From Homalodisca vitripennis (Eukaryota > Arthropoda > Insecta > Hemiptera > Cicadellidae): 64,000 nt of DNA. The stretch covers positions 1-64,000 of the forward strand of contig NW_025777538.1 of assembly GCF_021130785.1 (NCBI RefSeq), read 5' to 3'. Made by a program: the position numbers and the translations under genes. Below, one piece after another: positions 11,311-23,300 of the stretch (positions within the stretch are counted from its first letter, which is position 1; each line of letters opens with the position of its first letter). The notes beneath the pieces are model-generated. The model saw only the letters and a list, made by a program, of their open reading frames with translations, ran no database searches and was not told the origin of the DNA.

Positions 11311-12227
11311 GACTGACTAGCACTAGGAGTGCTGTTTGGAAGTTTTACGCGACAATCCTTTTGTCTGTGCCCTGGCTTATTACATCGCCAGCACCTCAAG
11401 TCATTACTGGGTCTACTAAATCCCCTATTGTCCCGACACTCACGAGACGTGTGCCCCGGATTATGGCACCGATAACAAACAAGGTCAGTTTGAAAAACCT
11501 TCCGTTCATCTGTAGCGCGAGACGGATCTTTCGATTGCTTCAAAATGTGATCAATTGCCACCGCTGTAGTGACGGCTTCTCGGATGTTAGTAGGGAATTT
11601 TAGTCTCGTCTGATCACCAACGTGTCCAATAAGACCTCGGGTAAAAGCATCCAAAGCTCTACGATCGGCTTCTTCCCTTAGTGCAGCATTAACTTCTGGA
11701 TTTGCAGTGACTGTCTTTTCATTTAATGTCCGCACTTGATCAGCAAAAGCTTCAATCGTTTCACCCCTCCGTTGCTGTATTACAGACAACTGCTGGAAGT
11801 AACAATCTTTCGGAGCTTTGTCACTAAACCGTTGTGTCAAAACTTCTTTAAATCCCGCATAAGTACTCAACCGGCCTTGATCCTCCGATCGAATAAAACT
11901 CAAGGCGGTTCCAGCCAATCTCAATTTAGCAACCCTTAATTTTTCGTCGTTTCCCCAATAACTTAATTCACCGACATTGTCGATACTCTCAAAGAAGTGG
12001 AGAACAGCCTCCGGCTTTCCTCCATCAAAGGGAGTGATCGAGCCTACCATGTCGAACGTAGGTCGTTCTGTATGACCTCGCAAAGTTTCCTCCAACATGG
12101 TGTTCAGGTGGTCACTTCGATCCAACCTAGCATGACCAAGAGTCTCCAACCGTTCAGTTACCGCATCAATGGCTTCCTGGAGGTCCATTTCTTGCCCTCC
12201 AATACTAACGCGACCAGCCATTGTCAA
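11259..12227 (-). CDS. gag: Gag polyprotein
   Basis: Forms the particle and packages RNA. The 322-residue frame is intact. Residues about 55-180 resemble the retrotransposon Gag (capsid) domain, with the block FFESIDNVGELSYW and QQRRGETIEAFADQ. Two CCHC zinc knuckles follow near residues 252-265 and 278-291 (CYRCHNPGHTSREC and CWRCNKPGHRQKDC), then a Ser/Gly/Ala-rich tail. Two Met codons lie close together (12227 and 12221), and either could start. The protein ends 45 bp after a -1 slippery heptamer through which Pol is reached. It is the only uninterrupted gene of the element. Confidence 0.93.
   Translation of the reverse strand: MTMAGRVSIGGQEMDLQEAIDAVTERLETLGHARLDRSDHLNTMLEETLRGHTERPTFDMVGSITPFDGGKPEAVLHFFESIDNVGELSYWGNDEKLRVAKLRLAGTALSFIRSEDQGRLSTYAGFKEVLTQRFSDKAPKDCYFQQLSVIQQRRGETIEAFADQVRTLNEKTVTANPEVNAALREEADRRALDAFTRGLIGHVGDQTRLKFPTNIREAVTTAVAIDHILKQSKDPSRATDERKVFQTDLVCYRCHNPGHTSRECRDNRGFSRPSNDLRCWRCNKPGHRQKDCRVKLPNSTPSASQSGNGAGASGVAATRPRE
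11304..11310 (-). promoter_or_regulatory. -1 ribosomal frameshift heptamer GGGAAAC (gag to pol)
   Basis: Read in gag phase it is G GGA AAC, the X XXY YYZ form of -1 slippery sites; GGGAAAC is known from retroviral frameshift sites. Just upstream the -1 frame is closed by TAG codons; from here on it stays open for about 1.4 kb into the protease. The following GC-rich stretch (11300-11262) has paired blocks (ACGGG with CCCGT, GGGG with CCCC) that could make a pseudoknot. Confidence 0.75.
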
Positions 12228-13650
12228 TCAGTTCAGGCACACTTACTTTTAAAAAGTGGACAAGTCCCAACTTAGTTTTCCAAAAATAATTTTAAAAGAT
12301 TTTTCTCAATTAAATTTTGAATTAAATAATTATGTGCTCTCTCCCGTTTGTGAAAAGTAATTAAAATCAAGAAATGATTTTAATTTATCGACTTGCAATC
12401 AATCAATCAACTTTCAATTCAGCTCTAATCAATCTACTTTTTGTCTAAGTCCTGAACACTAATCAAATACGAAGTTACACCACGATTTATTCTAAGTCAA
12501 GACAATCTACTACGTCTGAGCAAAGAATAATTCCAATATTTACTTTTCCTTCAAATTATCCAAAAATATTTCAAATACCTTTTTACCTATCACTCAATTC
12601 ATCACGAATGTCGAAACCTATTCCACAAAATTTAATCTTCTTTCTTCGTGCCTGTAAATAAACTTAGCAAACTAACTCAATCAGGGTTTGCTGGTTCCAC
12701 CACGGACGAGAGGAAGAATTCAAAACATAATAAAAAAAATCAAATGTCAAAACTTTAAAGTTAACCAAAAGTTTAAAGTTTAATTACAATTTAACTATCA
12801 TCAGATGAACAAGTTCCCAAAGTTTCAACAAAATATAACCAAGTCCAACTTTAATTTTTCAAAAATATTTAAATTTATAATTTATTTCACTTTCCTTTAA
12901 TGACTACTACCCCTTATCTTCCTTCTCTCACAACGTGGTTAGCCTCCTGCCCTGTACCGGTACCTTTGAGTTAGCCTAACCAAGTCAGAAAGGTTAGGTT
13001 ATCAACTAATTTGTATAATTAAGTTAGTTTTAGAAGCAGTTAATTTAGGTTAATCAGGTTTTAACTATCAGCACATTAAAACCTTAAAGTGTACGTTTAT
13101 TTTTGATCAATATTACGTATAAGAATTGAATTACTGAGGGACTAGTCCAATCAAAACAAAGTACTACCGAATAACTACTCAATTATTCACAACTACCGAA
13201 ATACCGATTGTCGAGATTCAAGTAATCGACAACCGAATGCCTAACAAAGAATATAACTAGTTATTAATGTCGAATGGAATTGTGGGAGCTTACAACAAGT
13301 ATGGCGGACTATTAGCGTCTATTGTTCTCAGCCAATATGGCGTCTCTATTACAAGTATTACTTTAAAATTCAATAAAAATTTTAAAAATTAATCAAAAAA
13401 GTTTTCAATTAGTTTTAAATTTAAAGCATTAAATTACCTTTGACTTAGTCACCTAGTGATTTCAACAATTTCAAATATTACGTTTTATAGACAGTTTCTA
13501 GGCTAGCATTATTCTACGGGCAGAATAAAAATTACTTACCCATCATCCTTGTCCTGGCTTCTTGCACCAACTTTTCGATTTCTTCAACGAAACAAAGAAA
13601 CACTAATTTATTTTTAGAAAGACGAACCGACCGACAGAACCAACTGCAGA
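12228..13650 (-). other. Leader (5' untranslated region) of the Gypsy element
   Basis: About 1.4 kb of AT-rich DNA between primer-binding site and gag. No open frame of note on either strand. A long leader is common in insect Gypsy elements and may carry packaging or insulator-type signals; no tandem protein-binding repeats were evident by eye. Confidence 0.6.
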
Positions 13651-13668
13651 ACCCCACACCTGACACCA
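13651..13668 (-). other. Probable tRNA primer-binding site
   Basis: Minus strand TGGTGTCAGGTGTGGGGT sits directly after the 5' LTR. It starts with TGG, the complement of the tRNA CCA end, as expected. I cannot name the tRNA with certainty. Confidence 0.65.
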
Positions 13669-13669
13669 A

Positions 13670-14306
13670 ATATTTGGCGTGCGTGACGACCACACGTAAT
13701 TTAATTTAAAAAGTTCTCGGGTTCTAATTCGGAACACGGTGATGGAAACTAGCCCAGGTTGCTGTAATAAAAATTCTCTCCTCGGTTGGCCAAATAAAAC
13801 AATTTAGTTTATTGCGGAAATAATTTGAATTTTATTGCATAATTTAGAATCAGTTGAACAATTACAAATTTAGAACGGGAGAGAGAGAGAGAGAGCGAGA
13901 GAGCGATTTCACGCGAGCTTGACGCGTTCAAAACCCTGGCACGACTGCGACTCAGAACAACAAACTCCAGGGAGCAGCGTTGTTCCAGACGCTACCTCAG
14001 CAAATTCCTGCCTGTTTACCACCCAGTAACTGCGCAGCTGCTCTGGGTATGGAAAGTTACCAGGCTTACTGCTGACAGACTTGGACTTACAATTCATGTG
14101 CTGAAGTAAACTATATATCTTCTCCACCTGCACTGCTTAACCTAATAAGTCTGGCTGCATATATTCATTACTCGTTACTACAATTAAATGTTATGCTGAA
14201 TAAAAATAAAATATATTACTGATAATTTAATATTTTAAATTGGCTGATTAAGACCGCATACGATGTTACCGGTCTGGTCTTAGAACTATATGCTGGGGTC
14301 GTCACA
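13670..14306 (-). repeat. 5' LTR of the Gypsy element
   Basis: Full LTR of about 637 bp. Outer end TGTGAC at 14306; the inner end is placed just before the primer-binding site, with an uncertainty of a few bases. It contains a GA-rich run (13876-13904) and, on the minus strand, an AATAAA poly(A)-signal candidate at 13808-13813. Matches the left LTR closely where both are visible. The outer flank is TTATAAGCG; the matching target duplication lies outside the window. Confidence 0.9.
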
Positions 14307-14933
14307 CTTATTATAAGCGTTTCTAAATGGCTTTATTCATTTCAAAAATATAAAATGGGTGATATTATGTTTCAAAAAAATGTTATTGCAGTATGATAGT
14401 AGTTGGAGTTTAATGCTAACGATTAGGACAGTCTATTATTTTAGGTTTTATTATCAATGAATTTATTTTTATCTTCTTACACACTATAAGCCAAATCAAA
14501 GATTCTACCCAAACAAAAATCTTGTAATCGTAGTGTAACCAAATGCTACAAAACACGAGTGTCCAGACTCGGGGAGTTCTCTGTGAGATATGGGAGGCTC
14601 ACGGGACTGTCTCCATGGAGCAATGGTCACACATTTGTATGCGCCGCCACTCGGTCGATTTGTCTCACATAATCACATTTTTATATCTCAATTTATTATT
14701 GAATTTAGTAAGGAGTTCCTGCACAGGAATATTTTTATAACTTAGTTGTGTTATTACGAGATTTTGTATTAAATGTGCGCACAACAGAATCATAGCGAAG
14801 AGTAACGCTTACAAATATTCTGATTTATTTTGACTTTAATATGGATAGTTGACTCCTCAGGATTATAAAGGGTAGTATCCGTTTAAAAGGTACTGTTTTC
14901 ATGAAAAAAGTCACACACACACACACACACACA

Positions 14934-15002
<69 letters not shown>

Positions 15003-18000
15003 TTATAAACAGTAAAATGAACTTATTAAATTTATTATTTTGAACATTCATTACTTTACGGAACCAAGTAGTTAGTCGAACTGGCAATTAAAATTATGAC
15101 ATAATTATACTATCTTTATTGCAATACTGAAAAAACTAATTAAAATTATACATAAGAAACAAAGCAGATTAATCATTCTATCGAGTCAGTACAAAGTCAC
15201 TGAGTTAATGTAAAATAATTTAAAATGGACCTATAAAATTTACCCATACTTTTCCCTGATTGTCGCTATTTTGTTTCTGCCGTGACGACTGTAATTAGCT
15301 ATATGCTTCTGCTCAGTTCTCAATGATTGGTTATAGAATGCAGACATTTTTTGCTCTCTAAGATTTCGATCATTAGATGACTGCACGATATCCAATAGAT
15401 GATCTGACCTATAGATTTTGTTTAAAGCATAAATTTTATTTAAGCAACATAGAGTACGATGACGATTGAAGTCACTCAATAGAGTTTGGTTAAATGTTAG
15501 CTAACATGTTTATTTTGGTGTTATGGCTGGCCATTAAGGTAAAAACAGGTAATTAAATGGAATAATTAAAAAAACTCAGTACAACAATACTGTGTTTTAA
15601 TATGTGAGATGTAGGCAGTAATATATTCAGACTAATTAAATTAGAAACACAGATGATATTTTTCAAGCAGCCTGTTACGAAGATGGGGCGTAATCCTCAA
15701 CGTTGTACTCGTTTTAACAACAGTATGATGTAATTTATACTAATAAGCTTGGAATGAGTATAAAGATATTGTTTATCACCCCGGTGTCTTTTCCTTCAGA
15801 ATTTCTTTAGAACTCAATTCAAAATATTAAGTAATACTTTTAGGGCTCTGGAAGTGACTTATAGATACGTGAGAGTTAAGGTGAAATTATTCCTTCTTAA
15901 TACTTTAATAACATTATAAAAGAAAAAAAAAAAATTAGCGTTTTATTCATATACACATATTAAAATATAACAAATAAAATATATATTTGTCTGAAAGAGA
16001 ACAAGCAAAAAGGTTTATAAGCCAAAAGCCAATAATTATTATATCATAATCATAGGTGAACTTAAACATATGTAAATAAACTATATGTAAAAAGAGACAA
16101 CACAAAAACAACATGCCTTTATAATATTAACTCTGACAGTGAATTTATGTAATCACCGCTCAGGAATGTTTATCATATAATTAACTAACGGAACTAATCT
16201 GCTTGGATTACCATGGAATTGTCAGTGACACGTAATTCCGTCCGATAGAGCATATATTTCAGTTTTAACAAGATAAACATGATCATTCCAAACCATTGTG
16301 TAGTCTTTTATTTAAATAATGTAATTGTTTTATTTGAGAAAAACAGCTATGGTAACCTAACATACCTATACTGTTGTCCGTTTAATTTATTTGTTATATA
16401 TTTTTTTAATTTATTATATACTGGCAGTTTGCCCATGGCTTCACACGCAATTTCCTGCTCAACAGCTGGGGTATATCCTTTTGTATGATGTACCAAAATA
16501 TTTGTGATAAGTGATGGTCTCTGAAGGACATTTCAGTATCCCGATCTATTTTGGAATAATTAGAGTTTAGTTTTAAAGAGCAGTCTTTTAAAGGTTGAAA
16601 ACGGATTATGAAACAGATTTTGTACGTACATATAAAAGAAAGTAAAAGTACCAATTATATAAGTAAAACTTGATATATTTTAGGCCGTTGCCTATAATTA
16701 TAATATAGGGCAATAAAACTATAACAAGGGCAATGTACATATATTGTTTTATTTAAATCATTTATAACGTATTAATATAGCTCTGTGATGATTTTAAAAC
16801 AGAAATTAAGCAAAAGTGCGACTAGCTATTATTATTCAGGTTTATCGCATGTAAAGCCACTGTTGGTTAGAATCAATTATATTTCGATCACCACACTCTG
16901 TTTGCCTTTTTGCCCAGATCAAGAAGATATAGTCCTGTTAAGAAGCTTACTTCAGCCAACAAAAGTCTCTTTCTGTAATATACTCCTTGTAAGACACATG
17001 AAGAAAAATATAGCTTTTGGATGTGCATAGCTCTTCAATGGAAAAAGATTGGTTCAAAATCTCTCCATTACACGTCAGATGGTTATTGAAATAATGTGCG
17101 GATACACATATTCACTTAAATACCAAGAACGTTGTGCCTTGTAAAGGCTTTAAAGCCAAATTAAAACAAATATTACACGATTGTAGTCGTTTTTAATTGT
17201 TTATTAGTTTTGATATTGTTTTTTTATTTTGAATTCTATTAGTTTAAGGTAAACAAGTATTATGGTTACTTGTAACTATATTAATTTATGACACTACTTA
17301 TTCTGAAAAGAGATCGAATATTAAAAACTCTAATAAATGCATCTTTATTTAATATTTACTATATGACCATCCTAATTCTAAAAAAGGAAAAGAATTATTA
17401 TTTTGTGGGCATCCAGCCAGTTTACTTTGCTTGTACTCTCGGTATTAGTTCTTCAGAGAAATAAATGTCTGTAAACCTGATACTATTTACTGGAAATTTA
17501 TTATTATTTACTGTTCAAAATTGACAAATACTTATTTTTATTGTATCATTACTGAATCTTCGTTACTGAAAAGGAAATAAACACAGCGTATTGGAGAAAA
17601 TCTTAAGTTTAATAAACATCAGATTCTAATATTTGATATATTTATGGAACGAGCATATAATAATTTTGAAAACTGTGTAGTTTCATTTAGATACCAAGGT
17701 TTATATAGACTGGTAAAAAATACCCTATAAGGTTTTTATCCTTTGAAATTAATTTCTGTAAAGGATAAGTGTCTTGATCTGTACGCTTGTTGAGCTGACT
17801 CAGGCGAGAGTTACTGACTGAGAAACAACGTTCGATAATTTCCAGAGAGAAGGAAGAGTTTTCTATCTTTCCGCCAGCTGGCTATTTGTTTTCGGCTGAC
17901 GTGAAAACATTCATGATTATTTGTACTATAAATCTTGGATTGTATTAAAAATATTTACGTAATCAGAATGTAATTTTTTATCCCTTACATATGTTCTAAA

Positions 18001-18877
18001 TAGCATAAACATCTGTTAAAATTTAAACAGTCATATTTATTGAGTTGTTTTATGTATCCTATAATGAATATTTTTTATAGCACACTGTTTAATGTAATTC
18101 TTTACTATCACTTAAGATTTTATGATAAAAATATATCTTTCATCCAACATGGATAAGAATCCTCCGAGTTTCTGTCAGATGCACATATCATGTTATATAC
18201 GTCGTAAGAGTTGAATTAAAAATAATGAAAAGTTGAAATCCTTTGAGTTTTGCGAAATTGTAGAACATTTTCCTTCATGAATCATGTGGTTAGTAAACAT
18301 CTGTGAAAACATTGGAAAAACTAGTAGGCAAGCTAATACCATAATGTATTTCGGAAATTTTACAGTTTTTTTATAACGTCAGATGGCTCTGTGATCAAAA
18401 GAAATTGTAGAAGTTTTAAATATCAATTAATTTTAAAATCGTAAATAATTTACTCTATTTTATTTATGTGAAGTTGATATAAGTAGATAAATGAAAATGT
18501 GTAATTTCACGTAAAAATCATGAATACACATATTAAGAATATCTTATGTACCCGCCTTGACACTTACTTACAGGACATTAAAAAATTGATTAATATTGTT
18601 TCCATACTTCTACGCGAGGATTTGATTTCACTAGTAAACAGTGATTGTATGTACTAAATAAAAAAAGTTTGTAACGGTATTAATTCATAGTAGATGATTA
18701 GAAATGATGATTGAAATTTGATCTAATTGATCAAAAACGTAGGTCGAAGAGCAGCAACATTTTACCCCTCAATTTCTGACTACCAATGTCCTGTCTCCTT
18801 TTTTGCAGATGGCTTTTTTCATCAGTATTTTCCAGTCGCTAGTGGATAAGAGACGTGTTATTTGATGCATATGCTAT
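14307..18877. other. Non-coding AT-rich sequence
   Basis: No coding region could be supported. A small GC-richer patch at about 14545-14670 contains a short open frame (14543-14740) that I do not recognise. A CA/TA microsatellite is listed separately. The remainder shows no motif I can name. Confidence 0.55.
14912..15002. repeat. (CA)n then (TA)n microsatellite
   Basis: About 77 bases of CA repeats with one TC interruption, running straight into TA repeats. Confidence 0.97.
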
Positions 18878-18881
18878 TTAA

Positions 18882-18898
18882 GGGGAGCCCGAACGCCA
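18882..18898 (+). repeat. Left terminal inverted repeat of the Mutator-like element
   Basis: GGGGAGCCCGAACGCCA; pairs with 20337-20353. Four bases TTAA lie outside each end. Confidence 0.65.
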
Positions 18899-19295
18899 TT
18901 TAAACATAATGTTAACTGTGGGACACATTACTCAAAGACTAAAAGAGATATCTAGATGAAACTTTTACAGTACTTAGAGGACACCTTTTGCTAGGTTTTG
19001 GTGAGAGGATTTTTGAATACAACTAATAATAATATTATTTTAATTTTTTTTAAAATTATACTTTATTTTTTACAAATTTTATTTAATAAAAAAATCAATA
19101 TCTCAAAAGTTAGTGACTCAATTCAAATATGCTCTCTCAGGAAACTAGTTTAAGCCCATATAAAGATGTCCTGAAAGTTTCATTGGTCTACCTTTAATAC
19201 TTTTTAACTTATGTGTCTTCAAAATATTAAAAATGCAACTTTCGGAAAATCAACAAAAACTAAAATAAAATCATATTTTTGCTATTTACTCACAC

Positions 19296-20117
19296 TTAGT
19301 GCCCTCCAGCAGCATATGCTGGGTTGTCTGGGTCTTCTGCATCTTGGTACTGGTCCTCAAGTCTCCTTTTAAGCAAGGTCCTGCTCTGTCTGATCTTTTT
19401 TTCCAATTCTTCTGCGGCCTTTTCACTTTTATGTATTCGGTATTTGTCTAGGCGATGCATAGCCTCAATGAAGTGCTTACCTAATTGTAGCCCTATGTGC
19501 TCAATTACTTTACATTTGCTTGAATAGCCATCATTGAAAGACAATACAGCATCTTGGGCACCAAATTTTAATGTTGGTAGGCCTACGAAGGTCCTTTTCG
19601 GCACACGGGTCCAAATAAGATTATTCAAGGCCTCGTTTGGGTTTTGTGTTTTACCAGCTAAGCATTTTTTTAACAATTCAGGGTTGGAGAGATCTCTAAA
19701 TATTGGCTTTACTTCTGACATTATGATTTCAGGAAGGTGAAAGTGCTTGTCGTTGTCATATTCTTTGCACTCGATAACTGCAATGTTGTACTTACACCAC
19801 ATATCAGGTTCTTTAGGACAGAGTTCATGACGTGGCTCATTGTTACTTGACATGGCATGAAAGTAAGTGGCCCAGACTGCTTTTTTCATATCATTCAGGC
19901 TGTGACAATTCCTTCTTATAGCTAGGCCATAAAAAATCTGAAGCTTTTGAACAGCTAAATCTGTTAGTCGATTTTTTCCCGAAAGCGGCTTACCATCAGC
20001 AAGCTTTGTGTTCTTTGATTTCTGTTTCAGTGTACTCAATCAAGTTCCCATTCTTTTTTGAATCTGCCCTATACACTCCAATTTACTTATTTTTATATCC
20101 TCACCATAGGGCATATA
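19296..20117 (-). pseudogene. C-terminal exon of a Mutator-like transposase
   Basis: Minus strand. A long open frame from 20039 to 19296 (247 codons) carries blocks typical of insect and other arthropod Mutator-like transposases: GKNRLTDLAVQKLQ, FYGLAIRRNC, AVWATYFH, CPKEPDMWCKYN, GKTQNPNEALNNLIW and FVGLPTLKFGAQDAVLSFN. Homology continues upstream past one in-frame TGA (about 20040) through KLECIGQIQKRMG to a clear 3' splice site (TTATTTTTTTCAG ending at 20118), so this is a final exon of an intron-containing gene. Upstream exons, including the catalytic acids, are missing from the element. The last 50 residues form a charged, possibly coiled tail. Identification is by remembered family motifs, without a search. 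Confidence 0.78.
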
Positions 20118-20336
20118 CTGAAAAAAATAACTAGTAGCACTATAAAAAGTAAAATGATGCTAAACACAAATGTTGTTGCAATATCTGCTAAAAATTACGT
20201 TGCAAGCATACATTCAAATAATTTTCTATCTAATTTAGAGCTTTATATATATGAAGTGTTATATATCACTGGAAAGAGGAATTTCTAGAGAATAATAATC
20301 AATAATAATCAGAAAATGTATAAAAAAAAAATTATT

Positions 20337-20353
20337 TGGCGTTTGGGGTGCCC
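20337..20353 (-). repeat. Right terminal inverted repeat of the Mutator-like element
   Basis: Inverted partner of 18882-18898; inner bases diverge after CGCCA. Confidence 0.65.
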
Positions 20354-20357
20354 TTAA

Positions 20358-23300
20358 TGAACAACGCTTGATGAAGATGATAGACTCGAATCCTCGAAAC
20401 GTACTGTTCTATGTTTTTGTAACATATATTGCATCATACATATCAAAGAAAATCAACTATACTTTTATAAAGTTCAACGTTTCCTAAGAGTACCTATAAC
20501 TAAGGGGATGGGATATAACTCCCCCTATCACGCTGTGTCGATGACAAATGAAGCACTTTCACAAATGTATCTACAACATGTGCTCTCATCGATCATTCTG
20601 AACCATTACATGTCCGACATAAGCCAACGAGCTAACTAACGATTTCAATTGTCCGAATTGTGATCCAGCCTATAAATGAGCTAGTATTGAACGATTCATC
20701 AATACAATGTTAATTTATAAATACGTGAAACAGTGTTGTAGGACGTTTGCAGGATAATATTTAAAACCGTATTACATTAATGTGACTCATTGCTTGATAC
20801 AGATTATTGTTGATTTGTACAAATTGTTAAGGTTGATATTACCAATAGTCAATGTTGAACGCTTAAAATGGCTTCTTTTAACTTGAATTAACTGTGAATA
20901 AAAATTACACTAATTGTTTTTACTTGAATTGGCATTAACTTTAGTTATTGTGTAATTTATTTAAAATAATACTTTTTTATTTTTTATTGCAATGATTAAA
21001 TAAACATTTCTTTTATTTAAGGTTTTTGAAGCAATTATGGAATATGACGGATTTAACCAGTTATTATAAAGCAGATAACATTTTTAAGTCGTTATAGGTG
21101 TGCAGTAATATTAGCCAGAAACTTTCCTGATGATTTAAAATATTTCTTATGGTATATGAAAATGATTATTCGGTAATTGTAGATTTAAGGGAAATCCTAT
21201 AAGGATTTTTAAACTATATATCATTCACTGCTTCGTTGGAAAAATATTATTCATTTACACGTAGGTAAGTAAAGTTTTAAGTTACATACCAAGTTTATTT
21301 CCAAACATATATATAGCCTACTAAGCAAAGCATGAATACGTCCGAACAAAATTTCTTATTAATAGGGTTAATATTGAAAGATACTTCATAAACATAAAAG
21401 AACATATCATAATATTTCCTAAGATAAGCAGTTTCCGCTTTCATGAAGTAAGAAAATAACGCGTCATCTTCCATCAACGTTTCATTCAACAGCGCTTTAT
21501 TATTTATTGAACGAGATAAATGATTTCTCAAAGCAACTACATTTATCATCTGATCTAATGTAAATAATGATAAAAGTACTACTTCAACTTATTATTATGC
21601 ACTGTAGTAACTCTAGATGTTTTTATGATTCACAAAGTAAATTGTTACAAGAAAAATAATGATTTATATATGGATGAATTTAATTCCATATATAAATGAG
21701 GCTTATTGGTTTATTAATAATAGCATTACTATTTTACCCTAGTTGAGTATTTTAGTGTAGTGTATAATATTATTACGGAATATAAAAGACACAACATGGT
21801 GGTGTCGGTTCTATTACGACATATCACACTTACACTTATTGCTATTCTTAAGTCTTGGTTACTTTTATTATAATATTAATTATTTTCATTGTATAATGTT
21901 GGTGAACTTTTTGAAGACTTTATAAAATACCATGTAAACATTATAACTACCTATCCATACTCTCTCAGAACTTAAGAAAGTATTATTGTCTGTACAAACC
22001 TTACAACAGTTTTAAATGCATTTCTTTCGCTGGTAAATAAAGTGTTTGTTCATAGGCATTTGTGCCGTCAGGAACATTAATTAAACTACATTTTTATTTA
22101 TGTATATCACTCTGTCCCTCAGATATTTAAACATATAACCTAAAGAAAAGACAGCCGTAGGTACTTATATCCTGATGGTGAAGAGTCTCCAACTCTGTAA
22201 CTCATTCCAGGAAAGTTATCATGGTATTTTTACATGAATTTATAGATACGTATACTATTTATATACCATTTAAAGTTTCTAAAATAAGTGATAGTCAACA
22301 TCTGGGAAGTACGTAGACTGTAATGGACCTATTGTCCGAAACCCTCACTGACTAGATAAATATTTCAAATCCGTCTATGTGGTAAAGCCCTCATCATAGG
22401 CCATTGTAACTTAAATATGTTGAGAACTCTACTTTGGACAAAGTGAACTGGTCTGTTATTTAATCCCAATATTATAATTTTACATTAAATCATTATTTAC
22501 GTTTTATGAAATATATTGAATTGTGTTACAAATATTCTGGTATTTTAATTAATTTTAATATACATAAACCATAAAACCCCTATTGAATAGCTCCATAACT
22601 ATCGTAAAGTCACTCTTTTATAAAATATTATAGGTGTTAATAATTTGTAAATGAGAGGTTAAATGTGACCACTAGCTAAGATGTACTGTTTCAATGATAT
22701 CACGCTAATAATAATATAAGTAATGATATACCAATAAAAACCCAATCACACTGAACTACCGCATCCTTTTATCCTCTATAATGAGTGCTATAAACAAGTT
22801 TACTTATATGTCATTTTGTTAAATACTTATATCAATTTGGGATTATGGAAAGAATCCATTTCTCTTCAACAAGATGCTCCAATTAACTTAGAGAGCTTGT
22901 AGGTTAATATTGAAAATGATTACGCTAATTATTGAATTAAAGAACAACATAATTTCTTAATCGTATGATTTAATATTTTATTTTTGTTTGATTCGTGAAA
23001 ATTGAAACTAAAAGAGGGTTTTTTAACGAAATAATTATAGAAAACTTTAATAAAGTAACACAATTGTTATACATTTTCATTTCATGCCAATGCACTTAAA
23101 ATGCTAAGATTTGTATGTTTTTGTAATTAATCATACCAGTAAGTGTTAAAATAATAGCACTATTTCAGTAAAACGAAACATGACACATTAAAGAAAAGTA
23201 AGAACCGTATTTTGTATTCAATAATTACTTTATTGATAATTTTGCAAGCACCTTCATCGGCTTTTAACGTGTATGGACACTTCTGGTGTGAGTAAATTAT

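Larger units (their letters stand above)
1..14306 (-). mobile_element. Gypsy-type LTR retrotransposon with env (errantivirus-like), cut by the left window edge
   Basis: Seen: two copies of the same LTR sequence (1-101 plus 2498-2695, and about 13670-14306), both ending in TGTGAC on the minus strand; between them in minus-strand order a primer-binding-site-like stretch, gag with two CCHC knuckles, protease, SGNH-like domain, reverse transcriptase with YLDD, RNase H, integrase, an env with a furin-type site, and a purine tract. This order (PR-RT-RH-IN-env) is that of Ty3/Gypsy elements, and an env gene is typical of insect errantiviruses. The internal part is about 11 kb, longer than usual for the group, because of a 1.4-kb leader, the extra SGNH-like domain and a 2.1-kb tail after env. 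About 350 bp of the 3' LTR lie outside the window. All genes after gag carry breaks, so this copy as read is not functional. Confidence 0.93.
18882..20353 (-). mobile_element. Internally deleted Mutator-like DNA transposon
   Basis: Ends are inverted: GGGGAGCCCGAACGCCA at 18882 and, on the other strand, GGGCACCCCAAACGCCA from 20353 (14 of 17 match). TTAA flanks both ends (18878-18881 and 20354-20357), either as target duplication or as part of the terminal repeat; an 8-10 bp duplication typical of Mutator elements is not seen. Between the ends lies only the last exon of a Mutator-like transposase on the minus strand, so the copy is about 1.5 kb and lacks the N-terminal and catalytic parts. Confidence 0.7.

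Noticed and set aside
15240..15479. Minus-strand open frame of 79 codons
   Set aside because: AT-rich codon use, no motif, no splice sites, in plain non-coding surroundings.
20370..20405. TTGATGAAG...CTCGAAACG resembling a hammerhead core
   Set aside because: The CUGANGA box is not intact and no helix II or helix I pairing could be drawn; probably a decayed retroelement tail.
21295..21549. Minus-strand open frame of 84 codons
   Set aside because: Base composition equals the surroundings and no family or splice sites could be seen.
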